From Leclercia pneumoniae (lineage in GTDB: Bacteria; Pseudomonadota; Gammaproteobacteria; Enterobacterales; Enterobacteriaceae): a DNA stretch of 64,000 nt. Where the stretch lies: assembly GCF_017348915.1 (NCBI RefSeq), contig NZ_CP071383.1:3720001-3784000 (forward strand), written 5' to 3'. The notes beneath the pieces were generated by a model. That model made no database searches and was not told where the DNA came from. It saw only the letters and a program-made list of their open reading frames with translations. Made by a program: the position numbers and the translations under genes. Positions 24,310 through 35,092 of this stretch are shown here, piece by piece (position 1 is the first letter of the stretch; the number at the start of each line of letters is the position of its first letter).

Positions 24310-25881
24310 ATGGCCGACATCGAAATTCGTCAAGAGTCGCCGACGGCGTTTTATATAAAGGTGCATGACACCGATAACGTGGCGATTATTGTTAACGATT
24401 ATGGGTTAAAAGCAGGAACCCGCTTCCCGGACGGACTAGAGCTGATTGAGCATATCCCGCAGGGACATAAGGTGGCGCTGGTGGATATTCCGGCGAAAGG
24501 CGAAATTGTTCGTTACGGTGAAGTTATTGGCTACGCGGTGCGTGCTATTCCACAGGGCAGCTGGATCGATGAATCACTGGTCGAACTGCCAAAAGCCCCA
24601 CCGCTGAATACCCTGCCGCTGGCGACCCGCGTGCCGGAGCCGCTGCCGCCGCTCGAGGGTTACACCTTTGAAGGCTACCGCAACGCAGACGGCAGCGTAG
24701 GTACAAAAAATCTGCTCGGCATTAGCACCAGCGTACACTGCGTAGCAGGCGTGGTGGATTATGTAGTGAAAATCATTGAGCGTGATCTCCTGCCCAAATA
24801 CCCGAACGTCGATGGCGTGGTAGGACTTAACCACCTGTACGGCTGCGGCGTGGCGATCAACGCCCCGGCGGCCATCGTCCCCATCCGGACGATTCATAAC
24901 ATCGCCCTGAACCCCAACTTCGGCGGCGAGGTGATGGTCATCGGGCTCGGCTGTGAAAAACTGCAGCCAGAAAAACTGCTGATGGGCACCGAAGATGTGC
25001 AGGCTATTCCGGTGGATGACGCCAGTATCGTGCGTCTGCAGGACGAGCAGCACGTAGGCTTCCGTTCGATGGTCGACGACATTTTACAGGTGGCCGAACG
25101 CCATCTGGCGAAACTTAATCAACGCCAGCGTGAAACATGTCCGGCTTCCGAGCTGGTTGTGGGTACCCAGTGCGGCGGCAGCGATGCGTTTTCAGGCGTG
25201 ACCGCGAACCCGGCGGTCGGCTACGCCTCGGACCTGTTTGTACGCTGCGGCGCCACGGTAATGTTCTCTGAGGTCACGGAAGTGCGTGACGCAATCCATC
25301 TGCTGACCCCACGCGCCGTCAATGAAGAGGTGGGTAAACGTCTGCTGGAAGAGATGGCCTGGTACGACAACTATCTTGATATGGGTAAAACCGACCGCAG
25401 CGCTAACCCCTCTCCGGGCAACAAAAAAGGCGGCCTGGCAAACGTGGTGGAGAAAGCCCTCGGCTCGATTGCCAAATCTGGCCAGAGCGCCATTGTGGAA
25501 GTGTTGTCCCCGGGTCAGCGCCCAACCAAACGTGGTCTGATCTACGCAGCGACCCCGGCGAGCGACTTCGTCTGCGGCACGCAGCAGGTGGCCTCCGGTA
25601 TCACCGTACAGGTGTTCACCACCGGACGCGGCACCCCGTACGGCCTGATGGCGGTTCCGGTGATCAAGATGGCCACCCGCACCGAGTTAGCAAACCGCTG
25701 GTTTGACTTAATGGATATCAACGCTGGCACCATCGCTACCGGTGAAGAGAGCATTGAGGATGTGGGCTGGAAGCTGTTCCACTTTATTCTTGATGTGGCG
25801 AGCGGCCGTAAGAAAACCTTCTCTGACCAGTGGGGCTTGCACAATCAACTGGCGGTGTTTAACCCGGCGCCGGTTACCTGA
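24310..25881 (+). CDS. garD: Galactarate dehydratase GarD
   Basis: 523 residues, as in E. coli. Residues about 1-90 form the SAF-like N-terminal domain ([20 protein letters not shown]) and the rest the UxaA/altronate dehydratase catalytic region, with [33 protein letters not shown] and [19 protein letters not shown]. The metal-dependent enzyme dehydrates galactarate to 5-keto-4-deoxy-D-glucarate, the substrate of GarL. Transcribed alone, divergently from garPLRK, and ended by a strong terminator. Confidence 0.96.
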   Translation: MADIEIRQESPTAFYIKVHDTDNVAIIVNDYGLKAGTRFPDGLELIEHIPQGHKVALVDIPAKGEIVRYGEVIGYAVRAIPQGSWIDESLVELPKAPPLNTLPLATRVPEPLPPLEGYTFEGYRNADGSVGTKNLLGISTSVHCVAGVVDYVVKIIERDLLPKYPNVDGVVGLNHLYGCGVAINAPAAIVPIRTIHNIALNPNFGGEVMVIGLGCEKLQPEKLLMGTEDVQAIPVDDASIVRLQDEQHVGFRSMVDDILQVAERHLAKLNQRQRETCPASELVVGTQCGGSDAFSGVTANPAVGYASDLFVRCGATVMFSEVTEVRDAIHLLTPRAVNEEVGKRLLEEMAWYDNYLDMGKTDRSANPSPGNKKGGLANVVEKALGSIAKSGQSAIVEVLSPGQRPTKRGLIYAATPASDFVCGTQQVASGITVQVFTTGRGTPYGLMAVPVIKMATRTELANRWFDLMDINAGTIATGEESIEDVGWKLFHFILDVASGRKKTFSDQWGLHNQLAVFNPAPVT

Positions 25882-25901
25882 GTTGGCAGTAAACCTTGCT
25901 T

Positions 25902-25928
25902 AGCATGGCTTCGGCCATGCTTTTTTTA
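25902..25928 (+). terminator. Rho-independent terminator after garD
   Basis: Stem AGCATGGC/GCCATGCT closed by a TTCG tetraloop, followed by seven T residues, beginning 21 bp after the garD stop. Confidence 0.93.
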
Positions 25929-26025
25929 TTCTGCATTCAGCGCAAGATGCCGGCCGAGTGTGTCCAGCCGTTAAGCGATCTCAACGGCCAGATTGAGGCT
26001 GGCCGGTGTGATACCGGCTCACCGC

Positions 26026-26889
26026 TTACTCCCCTTGCTGCTCCAGGGCGTATTTATACAGCGCATTCTTTTTCACACCGTGGATTTCGGCAGCCAGCGC
26101 GGCGGCTTTCTTCAGGGGAAGCTCGGCCTGCAACAGCGCCAGGGTGCGCAGCGCATCGGCAGGCAGCGCGTCCTCTTCGGCTTTGTGGCCTTCCACAATC
26201 AGTACCATCTCGCCCTTACGACGGTTCTCGTCGGCTTTAACCCACGCCAGCAGTTCGCCGACGGGCAAGCCATGGATCGTCTCCCAGGTTTTGGTGAGCT
26301 CGCGTGCCAGCACCACGTAGCGCGACGTTCCCCAGACGGCGACCATATCTTCTAAGCTCTCCAGCAGGCGGTGGGTGGATTCATAGAAAATAAGCGTGCG
26401 CGGCTCGGCTTCCAGCGCTTTAAGTACGTCGCGGCGGCCTTTGGATTTTGCCGGTAAGAAACCTTCATAGCAGAAACGATCGGAAGGCAGACCCGCAGCG
26501 CTTAAGGCCGCGATGGCGGCACAGGGACCAGGCAGTGGCACTACGCGGATGCCCGCTTCCCGGCAGGTACGCACCAGGTGATATCCAGGATCGTTGATGA
26601 GCGGCGTGCCGGCATCTGATACCAGGGCAATGTTCTGCCCCTCTTTCAGCTTCGCGACCAGCGTCTCTGCCTTTTGCTGCTCATTATGGTCGTGCAGCGC
26701 GAACAACCGCGCACTGATAGCGAAATGCTGTAGCAGTAATCCCGTATGGCGAGTGTCTTCAGCGGCAATTAAATCAACGCTTTGCAATACGGTGAGTGCA
26801 CGTTGGGTAATATCAGACAAATTCCCGATGGGAGTAGGTATAATATACAGTTGACCCTGAGAATTATCTGCCGTTTCGTGTTGTTTCAT
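26026..26889 (-). CDS. rsmI: 16S rRNA 2'-O-ribose C1402 methyltransferase RsmI
   Basis: 287 residues of the tetrapyrrole-methylase-like SAM fold. Motifs seen: [18 protein letters not shown] at the start, [29 protein letters not shown] (SAM-binding), [18 protein letters not shown] and the [12 protein letters not shown] signature. With RsmH it methylates C1402 in the ribosomal P site. It is divergent from lpoA across 62 bp. Formerly yraL. Confidence 0.96.
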   Translation of the reverse strand: MKQHETADNSQGQLYIIPTPIGNLSDITQRALTVLQSVDLIAAEDTRHTGLLLQHFAISARLFALHDHNEQQKAETLVAKLKEGQNIALVSDAGTPLINDPGYHLVRTCREAGIRVVPLPGPCAAIAALSAAGLPSDRFCYEGFLPAKSKGRRDVLKALEAEPRTLIFYESTHRLLESLEDMVAVWGTSRYVVLARELTKTWETIHGLPVGELLAWVKADENRRKGEMVLIVEGHKAEEDALPADALRTLALLQAELPLKKAAALAAEIHGVKKNALYKYALEQQGE

Positions 26890-26951
26890 TGTTTCATCCG
26901 TATTGCCGATTTAATATTGAGCATGCGTAAAAAAATATCACTGGATACAGT

Positions 26952-29117
26952 ATGGTACCCTTAACGTTTCTTCGTAACAAAGTCACGCGCAGCCTTCCCC
27001 TTGTAGTTGCCGCGCTGATTTTTGCAGGCTGTGGCACCCAGGCGCCCGATCAGACGACTCCTCACATGGAGGGCACTGCTCAGGCTGATTCCGGCTATTA
27101 TCTGCACCAGATGGAGCAGAGCTCGAATGATACCAGGATCAACTGGCAATTACTTGCCATTCGTGCACTGCTGAAAGAAGGCCAAACCCAGCGGGCAAGC
27201 GAACTGTTTAACCAGTTGCCGCAGGATCTCACCGACAGCCAGCGTCGCGAGCAGCAGCTTCTTGCCGCTGAGCTGAAAGTGGCACAGAACGACGCTGCTG
27301 GCGCGAAAAAGATCCTTGCCGATATTGACGTCAATGCACTGGAAAACAACCAGCAGGCACGTTACTGGCAGGCCGTCATTACCACCGAGCAAGGCCGCCC
27401 TTCCCTGACGCTTCTCCGTGCTCTGATTGCGCAAGAGCCTTTGCTGGCAGGAGATCTGAAGCAAAAGAATATTGATGCCACCTGGCAGGCGCTGTCGTCC
27501 ATGACGCAGGATCAAGCCAGTAAGCTGGTGATCAACGCCGATGAAAACATTCTGCAGGGCTGGCTGGATCTCCAGCGCGTCTGGTTTGATAACCGCAATG
27601 ATCCCACGATGTTGAAAGCGGGTATTACCGACTGGCAGACCCGTTATCCCAACAACCCTGGTGCTAAAATGCTGCCAACGCAGCTGGTGAACGTGCAGAA
27701 TTTCAAACCTGCCTCCACCAGCAAAATTGCGCTGCTGCTGCCTTTAAATGGCCAGGCAGCCGTATTTGGACGCACCATCCAGCAAGGCTTTGAAGCCGCG
27801 AAAAACGGCACCACGGCGGTGACGGGGAGCGCAGTACCGACGCAGACAGCTCAGGCTGCAAACGTGAATGACGTTGTTAGCCCTTCTGCGGCAGAGACCA
27901 GCGATCTGACGGCGACCCAGCCGCAGGGCACGATGCAGAACCCGGTTACCGCCCCTACCACCCCATCCGCAGCCCCGGCGACCCAGCAAGCTCCGCAACC
28001 GCAGGACACCCCGGCGACGAATGCGGCAGCCACGGAGCAGCCGCAGACTACGGAGCCACAACAACAGGCGGCACAACCGCAGACTACTGAGCCACAACAA
28101 CCAGCTGCGCAACCGCAGGCCGTAGCAGCGACCACGGCGAACCCGGGTGCTGAGCTGAAGATTTATGACACCAGCGCACAACCTTTGGATCAGGTGCTGG
28201 CTCAGGTTCAACAGGATGGCGCCAGCATCGTGGTCGGGCCGCTGTTGAAAAACAACGTGGAAGAGCTGATGAAGAGCAACACCTCGTTGAACGTGCTGGC
28301 GCTTAATCAGCCAGAGCAGGTACAGAACCGCGCCAATATCTGCTATTTCGCCCTCTCTCCTGAAGACGAAGCCCGCGACGCCGCACGTCATATTCATGAA
28401 CAAGGTAAGCAGGCTCCCCTGTTACTGACCCCACGCTCTACGCTGGGCGATCGCGTCGCGAATGCCTTTGCCCAGGAGTGGCAACAGCTGGGTGGCGGCA
28501 TCGTGCTGCAGCAGAAATTCGGCTCAAGCTCAGAGCTGCGCGCCGGGATTAACGGCGGCGCAGGTATCGCGCTGAGTGGCAGCCCGGTCACCGCCAGTCT
28601 GCCGCAGCAGCAGGGTGTGACCATCGGCGGCCTGAACATACCGGCTCCACCAACGGATGCGCAAATCTCGGGTGGCGGTAAGGTCGATTCAGCGTACATT
28701 GTGGCCACGCCGGAGGAGATCGCCTTTATCAAACCGATGATTGCCATGCGCAATGGTAGCCAGAGCGGCGTGACGCTGTATGCCAGCTCCCGCAGCGCGC
28801 AGGGCACCTCTGGCCCTGACTTCCGTCTGGAGATGGAAGGTCTACAGTACAGTGAGATCCCTATGCTCGCCGGCAGTAACCCGGCGCTGATGCAGCAAGC
28901 ACTCGGCAGCGTACGTAACGACTACTCGCTGGCCCGCCTGTACGCCATGGGCGTTGATGCCTGGGCGCTGGCAAACCACTTCTCTCAGATGCGTCAGGTA
29001 CCCGGCTTTGAAATTAGCGGCAACACCGGCGATCTGACCGCGACTCAGGACTGCGTGATTAACAGGAAGTTATCATGGCTCAAATACCAGCAGGGGCAGA
29101 TCGTCCCGGCCAGTTAA
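26952..29117 (+). CDS. lpoA: Penicillin-binding protein 1A activator LpoA, long linker
   Basis: 721 residues, 43 more than E. coli LpoA (678). A lipoprotein signal peptide ends in LIFAGC (lipidated Cys27). Residues about 35-260 form the TPR-like N domain. Residues about 283-396 form a low-complexity linker rich in Ala, Pro, Gln and Thr with repeats of QTTEPQQ and AAQPQ. Residues about 397-715 form the periplasmic-binding-like C domain that contacts PBP1A. The outer-membrane lipoprotein reaches through the wall to stimulate peptidoglycan synthesis by PBP1A (MrcA). The extra length lies in the linker; the folded domains keep the E. coli size. The 3' end overlaps yraN by 43 bp. Confidence 0.95.
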   Translation: MVPLTFLRNKVTRSLPLVVAALIFAGCGTQAPDQTTPHMEGTAQADSGYYLHQMEQSSNDTRINWQLLAIRALLKEGQTQRASELFNQLPQDLTDSQRREQQLLAAELKVAQNDAAGAKKILADIDVNALENNQQARYWQAVITTEQGRPSLTLLRALIAQEPLLAGDLKQKNIDATWQALSSMTQDQASKLVINADENILQGWLDLQRVWFDNRNDPTMLKAGITDWQTRYPNNPGAKMLPTQLVNVQNFKPASTSKIALLLPLNGQAAVFGRTIQQGFEAAKNGTTAVTGSAVPTQTAQAANVNDVVSPSAAETSDLTATQPQGTMQNPVTAPTTPSAAPATQQAPQPQDTPATNAAATEQPQTTEPQQQAAQPQTTEPQQPAAQPQAVAATTANPGAELKIYDTSAQPLDQVLAQVQQDGASIVVGPLLKNNVEELMKSNTSLNVLALNQPEQVQNRANICYFALSPEDEARDAARHIHEQGKQAPLLLTPRSTLGDRVANAFAQEWQQLGGGIVLQQKFGSSSELRAGINGGAGIALSGSPVTASLPQQQGVTIGGLNIPAPPTDAQISGGGKVDSAYIVATPEEIAFIKPMIAMRNGSQSGVTLYASSRSAQGTSGPDFRLEMEGLQYSEIPMLAGSNPALMQQALGSVRNDYSLARLYAMGVDAWALANHFSQMRQVPGFEISGNTGDLTATQDCVINRKLSWLKYQQGQIVPAS

Positions 29118-29470
29118 GCCGTAAACAGACCGGCGACGCATGGGAATTACAGGCGCGTCGCTGGCTGGAGAGCAAGGGACTGCGCTTTATCGCCGCGAAC
29201 GTCCGCGCGCGCGGCGGTGAAATTGACCTCATCATGAAAGAGGGCCGGGTGACGGTGTTTGTCGAGGTTCGCTACCGACAAACATCCCACTTTGGCGGTG
29301 CCGCCGCCAGCGTGACCCGGGCCAAGCAACAAAAATTATTACAGACCGCCCGCGTGTGGCTTGCCCGCCATAATGGGAGTTTTGATACTGTGGATTGCCG
29401 GTTCGATGTGGTAGCCTTCACCGGAAACGCCATCGAATGGCTTAAAAACGCCTTCGGCGAAGACGCGTAA
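29075..29470 (+). CDS. yraN: YraN, UPF0102 endonuclease-like protein
   Basis: 131 residues. [22 protein letters not shown] contains the Asp and ExV(K/R) elements of the PD-(D/E)xK nuclease fold typical of UPF0102; [19 protein letters not shown] precedes it. Function is unproven; family members are linked to DNA processing or recombination. The start overlaps the lpoA end by 43 bp in another frame and is supported by an AGGAAG site inside lpoA and the conserved start region. Confidence 0.92.
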   Translation: MAQIPAGADRPGQLSRKQTGDAWELQARRWLESKGLRFIAANVRARGGEIDLIMKEGRVTVFVEVRYRQTSHFGGAAASVTRAKQQKLLQTARVWLARHNGSFDTVDCRFDVVAFTGNAIEWLKNAFGEDA

Positions 29471-29491
29471 ACCAGATCGTTAAGGGATATT

Positions 29492-30082
29492 GTGCTCGAA
29501 AGAATTAAGGTGTGCTTCACAGAAAGCATTCAGACTCAGATAGCCGCGGCAGAAGCGCTGCCGGATGCCATCTCACGCGCCGCGATGACGCTGGTGCAGT
29601 CCCTGCTCAATGGCAACAAAATTCTGTGCTGCGGTAATGGTACCTCGGCCGCCAACGCCCAACATTTCGCCGCCAGCATGATCAACCGGTTCGAAACGGA
29701 GCGTCCGAGTTTACCCGCCATTGCACTTAATACCGATAACGTGGTCTTAACAGCGATTGCTAACGATCGTCTTCACGATGAAATCTATGCCAAGCAAGTC
29801 CGTGCGTTAGGGCATGCCGGTGATGTGCTGCTGGCTATCTCTACGCGCGGTAACAGCCGCGACATCGTCAAAGCCGTAGAAGCGGCCGTCACTCGCGATA
29901 TGACTATCGTAGCGCTGACGGGATACGACGGTGGCGAGCTGGCCGGGCTTTTGGGTCCGCAGGATGTGGAAATTCGCATTCCCTCTCACCGCAGTGCGCG
30001 CATCCAGGAGATGCATATGCTGACGGTGAACTGTTTATGCGATCTGATCGATAACACGCTTTTCCCTCACCAGGATGATTAA
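29492..30082 (+). CDS. diaA: DnaA initiator-associating protein DiaA
   Basis: 196 residues of a single SIS (sugar isomerase) domain, almost identical to E. coli DiaA after the first residues ([19 protein letters not shown], then [18 protein letters not shown] and [15 protein letters not shown]). The tetramer binds DnaA and promotes timely initiation at oriC. It begins with GTG at 29492 with AAGGGA upstream, 21 bp after yraN. Confidence 0.95.
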   Translation: MLERIKVCFTESIQTQIAAAEALPDAISRAAMTLVQSLLNGNKILCCGNGTSAANAQHFAASMINRFETERPSLPAIALNTDNVVLTAIANDRLHDEIYAKQVRALGHAGDVLLAISTRGNSRDIVKAVEAAVTRDMTIVALTGYDGGELAGLLGPQDVEIRIPSHRSARIQEMHMLTVNCLCDLIDNTLFPHQDD

Positions 30083-30091
30083 GGAGTCAAC

Positions 30092-30667
30092 ATGAAGGCA
30101 TTTTCGCCCCTCGCAGTCCTTATTTCTGCGCTGCTGCTTCAGGGATGTGTCGCCGCAGCGGTCGTGGGTACTGCCGCAGTGAGCACCAAAGCCGCAACCG
30201 ACCCACGCTCCGTGGGCACGCAGGTAGATGACGGCACCCTTGAGTTGCGTGTAAACAGCGCGTTGTCCAAAGACGAACAGATTAAGAAAGAAGCGCGCAT
30301 CAACGTGACCGCTTATCAGGGCAAAGTTCTGCTGGCAGGCCAGGCGCCCACCACCGAACTGGCATCCCGTGCGAAGCAGATCGCCATGGGCGTTGAAGGT
30401 GCGACAGAGGTGTTCAACGAAGTGCGTCAGGGGCAGCCAATCGGTCTGACCACTGCGTCATCGGATACCTGGATCACCACCAAAATGCGTTCGCAGCTGT
30501 TGGGTAGCGATCAGGTGAAATCTTCCAACGTAAAAGTGACCACCGAGAACGGTGAAGTCTTCCTGCTCGGTCTGGTTACCGATCGTGAAGGTAAAGCGGC
30601 AGCGGATATCGCCAGCCGGGTGAGCGGCGTGAAGCACGTCACTACCGCCTTTACCTTCATCAAATAA
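30092..30667 (+). CDS. dolP: Outer-membrane lipoprotein DolP (YraP), two BON domains
   Basis: 191 residues. The lipoprotein signal ends LLLQGC (Cys19). Two BON domains follow, about 45-115 (TLELRVNSALSKDE...) and 120-191 (SDTWITTKMRSQLLGSDQ...). It localises to division sites, supports outer-membrane integrity, and is needed for proper NlpD function in wall splitting; it belongs to the sigma-E regulon in E. coli. It follows diaA by 9 bp with AAGGAG at the start. Confidence 0.95.
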   Translation: MKAFSPLAVLISALLLQGCVAAAVVGTAAVSTKAATDPRSVGTQVDDGTLELRVNSALSKDEQIKKEARINVTAYQGKVLLAGQAPTTELASRAKQIAMGVEGATEVFNEVRQGQPIGLTTASSDTWITTKMRSQLLGSDQVKSSNVKVTTENGEVFLLGLVTDREGKAAADIASRVSGVKHVTTAFTFIK

Positions 30668-30698
30668 CCTTCTTGCCCTCAAGAAGGTCTTACAACAG

Positions 30699-30731
30699 GC
30701 CGGATGCGCTTAACGCCATCCGGCTTTTTTT
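30699..30731 (+). terminator. Rho-independent terminator after dolP
   Basis: Stem GCCGGATG/CATCCGGC followed by seven T residues. The stem core also resembles a REP sequence. The T run borders the end of convergent yraQ. Confidence 0.88.
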
Positions 30732-31767
30732 ATACCAGCGCAATGCTTCCCACAATGATTCCACTCAGCGCAACCAGTATCCCTGTCAGCCACAGCGCTT
30801 TTGCCGGGAATGATTTACGCAGCATGATAAGCGATGGCAGGCTAACCGCCGGAAGCGTGATGAGTAGTGCCAGCGCCGGGGCGACGCCCATACCCGCCAG
30901 CATCATGGTTTGCACAATCGGGATCTCGGTGGCAGTAGGAATTACAAATAACATACCGGCCACGGCCAACGCGATCACCCACAGCAGCGAGTTTTCAACG
31001 GCACCGTCCGCATGCGGAAAGAGCCAGACGCGGGCTGCGCCAAGAACCAGTACTGCAAGGATATAGACCGGGATCGTGCTCCAGAAGAGCTGCCAGAGCG
31101 CTTTACCCCAGCGCGACAGGAAACTGCCCTGCGGCTCCGGGAGTTCGACCTGCAGCGGCGCAGGGGTCAAGGCGGTCTCTTTCACCAGTCTCTGCACGAG
31201 GGTTGCCACCACCAGCACGGTCAACAGACCCGCGACCAGACGAATAAAGGCAAAATGCCAGCCAAGCACGAAGCCCATAAACACCAGCGTGGCGGGGTTG
31301 AGCAGCGGGTTGCCCATCCAGAATGCCAGCGCCCCGCCCATCGACACTTGCTGGCGACGCATCCCGGCGGCCACCGGCGCGGCACAGCAAGTGCACATCA
31401 TGCCCGGCAATGAGAAGAGCGTACCCAGCAGGGTCCCCTGAAAACGGGGTTTCCCTAAGGTTCGCAGCAGCCAGTTACGTGGAATCAGCACCTGGATCAG
31501 CGAGCCAAGTAATACCCCTAGCACCGCAGCTTTCCATACGGCCAGGAAGTAGACCAGCGCATAGTCCCACGCCGCCTGCAGCGGGCTGCTGTTGGCGTTA
31601 GCGAGAATTGATTTACCGATCGAGTGGGTATCGGCGGCAGTAAAGGCTTTGCCGTAATAGGGCTGCCACTTCACATACCAGAGCCCAATAATAACAACGA
31701 GAAAAAAGAGAGCGGGCTTCCACCACTGCAGTGGTGTTGCCGCCTGAGATGAAGACTGACCAGTCAT
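30730..31767 (-). CDS. yraQ: Putative permease YraQ
   Basis: 345 residues (E. coli 346) with about eight membrane helices of the UPF0718 permease family. A conserved cysteine-rich loop, SLPGMMCTCCAAPVAAGMRR, and SMGGALAFWMGNPLLNPATL are family signatures. Transport substrate is not established; relatives occur beside metal-resistance genes. Transcribed towards dolP, alone. Confidence 0.9.
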   Translation of the reverse strand: MTGQSSSQAATPLQWWKPALFFLVVIIGLWYVKWQPYYGKAFTAADTHSIGKSILANANSSPLQAAWDYALVYFLAVWKAAVLGVLLGSLIQVLIPRNWLLRTLGKPRFQGTLLGTLFSLPGMMCTCCAAPVAAGMRRQQVSMGGALAFWMGNPLLNPATLVFMGFVLGWHFAFIRLVAGLLTVLVVATLVQRLVKETALTPAPLQVELPEPQGSFLSRWGKALWQLFWSTIPVYILAVLVLGAARVWLFPHADGAVENSLLWVIALAVAGMLFVIPTATEIPIVQTMMLAGMGVAPALALLITLPAVSLPSLIMLRKSFPAKALWLTGILVALSGIIVGSIALV

Positions 31768-31807
31768 AGCATTCCCCGGGGAGTGTTTTTAATTTTGCCC
31801 GGGGATA

Positions 31808-32452
31808 TTACGCCTCGCCTTTTGAAATTTCATGCAGTTTTGCTGAAGGAATAATATTTACCCCCTCTCTGGAGGGGGAAAGCCCCTCGCTCAGCATCGC
31901 TCTGGCCACTTCGCGTCCGTCGATTGATTTCCAGTTGCCCGGTAACAGTGAGAAGAGAGGGGCAAACAGGGACTCGCTAAAACGGTGCTTTTCACGCTCA
32001 CCCAGGAGCATGGAAGGGCGAACGATGGTCAGCCGTTCCCACTTCTGCGCGATTAACGCCTCCTCCATCTTCCCCTTCACTTTGTTATAAAAGAAGGGAG
32101 AGCGGGCGCTGGCCCCCATTGCGCTGACCACCAGGAAGTGTTTAGCGCCCAGCTTTTTCGCCGTCAGGGCGGTATCCACGACCAGGGTGTAGTCCGCATG
32201 GATAAAAGCCTCTTTGCTGCCCGCTTCGCGCCGGGTGGTTCCCAGACAGCAAAAAGCGATATCAATCGGGTCCTGGACCTGCGCCAGCGCATCGCTCAAC
32301 TGCGGATCGTGAGGGTTAAAAACGCCCGAAATATCCGCCAGCGGACGACGCGTGGGGGCGGCGATATAATTTACCCGCCGATCCTGAATTAACATTCGCA
32401 GTAGATGCCCGCCCACCAGTCCGGTGGCGCCGGTAATTAGCACCTGACTCAT
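31808..32452 (-). CDS. yraR: NAD(P)-binding Rossmann protein YraR
   Basis: 214 residues beginning [20 protein letters not shown] with the GxTGxxG dinucleotide motif of the atypical short-chain dehydrogenase family. [22 protein letters not shown] and [20 protein letters not shown] follow, as in E. coli YraR (211 residues). Probable oxidoreductase or redox sensor of unknown substrate. The ATG at 32452 was chosen for the motif at the N-terminus; an upstream in-frame extension looks random. Confidence 0.9.
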   Translation of the reverse strand: MSQVLITGATGLVGGHLLRMLIQDRRVNYIAAPTRRPLADISGVFNPHDPQLSDALAQVQDPIDIAFCCLGTTRREAGSKEAFIHADYTLVVDTALTAKKLGAKHFLVVSAMGASARSPFFYNKVKGKMEEALIAQKWERLTIVRPSMLLGEREKHRFSESLFAPLFSLLPGNWKSIDGREVARAMLSEGLSPSREGVNIIPSAKLHEISKGEA

Positions 32453-32579
32453 TTTTTTCCCCTTTGCAGAATAGTCCGTAGGCGATTTTGCCCTGCTCGA
32501 CCACACTTAGAAGTCTGTGAGGTAAGTATTTACCACAAACGTAGAAAAATCTGTCTGAAGCCAAAACAACGGAGGAAAC

Positions 32580-33098
32580 ATGAGCAAGAAAATTGCGGTC
32601 CTGATTACCGACGAGTTTGAAGATTCAGAATTCACCTCACCCGCTGAGGCGTTCCGCAAAGCGGGACATGAGGTCATCACCATTGAGAAAGAGACCGGCA
32701 AAACCGTCACGGGGCATAAAGGCGAGGCGAAAGTGACCATCGATAAAAACATTGATGAGGTCAGCCCGTCAGATTTCGACGCCCTGCTGTTGCCGGGTGG
32801 CCACTCCCCGGACTCGCTGCGCGGAGATGACCGTTTCGTTACCTTTACGCGCGATTTCGTTGCCAGCGGGAAACCGGTGTTCGCCATTTGCCATGGCCCC
32901 CAACTGCTGATCAGCGCGGATGTGGTGCGCGGACGTAAGCTGACCGCGGTTAAACCGATAGTCATTGATCTGAAAAATGCCGGGGCAGATTTTTACGACC
33001 AGGAAGTGGTGGTCGATAAAGACCAACTGGTCACCAGCCGTACGCCAGACGATCTGCCTGCCTTCAACCGGGAAGCGCTACGCCTGCTCGGCGCGTAA
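32580..33098 (+). CDS. yhbO: Protein/nucleotide deglycase YhbO (DJ-1/PfpI family)
   Basis: 172 residues, as in E. coli. The nucleophile elbow AICHGPQLL places Cys104 at the active site; [10 protein letters not shown] and an early Glu complete the DJ-1/PfpI pattern. In E. coli it protects against glyoxal-type glycation and several stresses. CGGAGG precedes the ATG. Its last 21 bp overlap the convergent yhbP. Confidence 0.95.
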   Translation: MSKKIAVLITDEFEDSEFTSPAEAFRKAGHEVITIEKETGKTVTGHKGEAKVTIDKNIDEVSPSDFDALLLPGGHSPDSLRGDDRFVTFTRDFVASGKPVFAICHGPQLLISADVVRGRKLTAVKPIVIDLKNAGADFYDQEVVVDKDQLVTSRTPDDLPAFNREALRLLGA

Positions 33099-33512
33099 CC
33101 AGTGCAGTTTTTTACCAAAGCCCAGCGTGTTATCGGTGAACTTCAGTTCATCGAGCCGGATCTCCCATACCGGCGCTAACATCGCTGCGGCAATTGGGAA
33201 GCGGCGGATGTAATGCTTACGCATCGCGTCGCTTTCCTCTCCCTCCAGGCGGCGAATCTCCCCTTTAAACTGCACACCGCGGATCAGCGCCACGCTTTTT
33301 GGCTGGCCATTGACAGTGCCTGCTACTTTCGCCTGATGCCCGGTCATTTGTGCGTGACGCGTCTTATCTTCGCTTAAGACGTAGAAAGCCACAGCCTGTG
33401 GATCGTAATAATAGAAGGCATTCGCACACCACATTTCGCCCTCGTGATGTACGCACCAGGTCACGACGTGCTGCTTTGCCAGCCAGCAGTTAATGGTGGG
33501 CAGTGTTTCCAT
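33078..33512 (-). CDS. yhbP: YhbP, pyridoxamine-phosphate-oxidase-like protein (UPF0306)
   Basis: 144 residues (E. coli 147) of the split-barrel FMN-binding type. [34 protein letters not shown] and [15 protein letters not shown] match the UPF0306 pattern. Function unknown. The 3' end overlaps yhbO in convergent orientation by 21 bp. An AAGAGAG sequence lies before the ATG. Confidence 0.9.
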   Translation of the reverse strand: METLPTINCWLAKQHVVTWCVHHEGEMWCANAFYYYDPQAVAFYVLSEDKTRHAQMTGHQAKVAGTVNGQPKSVALIRGVQFKGEIRRLEGEESDAMRKHYIRRFPIAAAMLAPVWEIRLDELKFTDNTLGFGKKLHWLRAEQA

Positions 33513-33565
33513 TTTGCGTCTCTCTTGCTAAGGTGCGTTCACCTTAACATAACGAATTGATAGCC

Positions 33566-33850
33566 GTGTGCTGGTTTCTCTATCTTATCCGTACCGCTGA
33601 TAACGCACTCTACACGGGGATCACCACCGATGTGGCGCGGCGTTTCTTGCAACATCAAACCGGAAAAGGGGCAAAAGCCTTGCGGGGAAAAGGTGAGCTG
33701 CAGCTGGCGTTTGCCGCACCGGTGGGTGAGCGCTCGCTGGCGCTGCGGCTGGAATACAGGATCAAGCAGCTTACGAAGCGCCAGAAAGAGCGCCTCGTCG
33801 CCGGGGATGGATCGTTCGAGGCGCTACGCGAGAGCCTGCTAACGCCGTGA
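33566..33850 (+). CDS. yhbQ: GIY-YIG nuclease-superfamily protein YhbQ
   Basis: 94 residues from GTG 33566; a TTG at 33557 would add three. The start [21 protein letters not shown] contains the GIY-YIG equivalents (LYLI..ALYTGIT), followed by [15 protein letters not shown] and [17 protein letters not shown]0213 family. E. coli YhbQ has been linked to DNA damage responses. It is divergent from yhbP and convergent with yhbS, one base apart from the latter's stop. Confidence 0.9.
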   Translation: MCWFLYLIRTADNALYTGITTDVARRFLQHQTGKGAKALRGKGELQLAFAAPVGERSLALRLEYRIKQLTKRQKERLVAGDGSFEALRESLLTP

Positions 33851-33851
33851 G

Positions 33852-34355
33852 TTAAAAACGGTTAAAGTGGTCGTGATACTCAACCAGGCCGCTTACCCCC
33901 TGCAGCGCGTCATCAGCCAGACGATGCACCTGGAACGCAGATTCCGTACCCGGCCAGCGGCAATGCAGATCGTAATGGGCTGCCTTTTCAAAGCCTAGCT
34001 TGCTGTAAAAGGCAGGGTCGCCCAGAGTGACCACGGCGGCATAGCCAAACTCGTTCAGGGAGTCCAGCCCTTCATAAACCAGCTGGCGTGCCAGCCCCTG
34101 GCCACGGTAACTTTCGTCTACCGCCAGCGGAGCCATACCGACCCACTGCAGCTCTTCACCCTGTACGGAAACCGGGCTGAACGCGACGTAACCAACGACC
34201 TGCCCCTCATCATCGGTCGCCACCAGCCCAAGGGTGATCAGGCCATCTTCACGAAGATTATGCACCAGCTGCGCTTCACCCTCACCTTCGAAAGCGCGAC
34301 GTAACAAGGCATCGATGCCGGGGGCATCAATCCCAATTTCAACTCGAATCAGCAT
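33852..34355 (-). CDS. yhbS: GNAT acetyltransferase YhbS
   Basis: 167 residues, as in E. coli. The acetyl-CoA site is in LAVDESYRGQGLARQLVYEGL (Q/RxxGxG/A). The C-terminus ends LVEYHDHFNRF. The E. coli protein is a probable N-acetyltransferase of uncertain substrate. Its start overlaps the ubiT end by 7 bp, so the two are translationally coupled. Confidence 0.92.
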   Translation of the reverse strand: MLIRVEIGIDAPGIDALLRRAFEGEGEAQLVHNLREDGLITLGLVATDDEGQVVGYVAFSPVSVQGEELQWVGMAPLAVDESYRGQGLARQLVYEGLDSLNEFGYAAVVTLGDPAFYSKLGFEKAAHYDLHCRWPGTESAFQVHRLADDALQGVSGLVEYHDHFNRF

Positions 34356-34873
34356 GGCTCACCTACTGAAGTGTGTTTACTCTCCGGCGGGCTTTTCAGA
34401 CCTGCCTCGACAAAATCGGCCATTTGCAGCAAGGCCATGCGTAACGCTTTTGGCATCTGCTCCAGCTCAATGGCATCCATCAGGTTTTTCACATACAGGC
34501 CTAGCTCGGTATCCCCTTCAATCACCAGACGGCGTTGGAAAAAGAGCGTGTCCGGATCCTGTTTACGCGCTGCGATCATCAGGAGATCGCTGGCATCTGC
34601 GCTGAAACTGACATCGGCGTCGGCAGATTCACGAACGACCAGCCGACCCTTTTCAACAGAGGTAAACCAGCAAAGACCGATATCACGAACGGTGATGCTT
34701 AACCAGCGCCCTTCCAGAAATTCCAGCTCGCCCTCTTCCAGCGCCTGGCGGAATTGCCAGCTTAGCAGTTGTTCCAGCACCTGGCGCTTCAGTGCAAAGG
34801 GGGTGAGCTTCACCGGCAAACTTAACAGTGACGGGCCTGCCTGTACGAGTCGTGAACGCAGTTTTTCCAGCAC
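34349..34873 (-). CDS. ubiT: Ubiquinone biosynthesis accessory factor UbiT (YhbT), SCP2 domain
   Basis: 174 residues starting from GTG 34873, which has AGGGAGA upstream and matches the E. coli start (MLDKLRSR); a longer frame to 34915 is unlikely. The SCP2 lipid-binding domain covers about 40-145 (ADVSFSADASDLLMIAARKQ, then DTLFFQRRLVIEGDTELG). UbiT binds lipids and supports oxygen-independent ubiquinone synthesis together with UbiU and UbiV. It is divergent from ubiUV, with Fnr-type sites between. Confidence 0.93.
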   Translation of the reverse strand: MLEKLRSRLVQAGPSLLSLPVKLTPFALKRQVLEQLLSWQFRQALEEGELEFLEGRWLSITVRDIGLCWFTSVEKGRLVVRESADADVSFSADASDLLMIAARKQDPDTLFFQRRLVIEGDTELGLYVKNLMDAIELEQMPKALRMALLQMADFVEAGLKSPPESKHTSVGEPC

Positions 34874-34932
34874 GAACTTTTCTCCCTGATATCTATAGTC
34901 CCGATATATTGCCATATCCAGTCGTCGGTATA

Positions 34933-35011
34933 GCGGCGTAAATCAACAAACCAGCGACCTTCATCGGCCATTATTGGTCCCATCAATACGCGATTAACTG
35001 CCTCAAATCAA
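34933..35011. promoter_or_regulatory. Two Fnr-type sites between ubiT and ubiUV
   Basis: On the minus strand TTGATTTACGCCGC (34933-34946) and TTGATTTGAGGCAG (34998-35011) each begin with a perfect TTGAT Fnr half-site and diverge in the second half. I recall two Fnr sites of almost this sequence upstream of E. coli ubiUV. They fit anaerobic induction of the oxygen-independent ubiquinone pathway. Confidence 0.65.
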
Positions 35012-35092
35012 AATTTGTCCCCAGGGGGTTCATTAAAATCCCTGTTTTATAACATTTTTGCATCCCCTGGGCTGCGAACGTCAGGATACATT

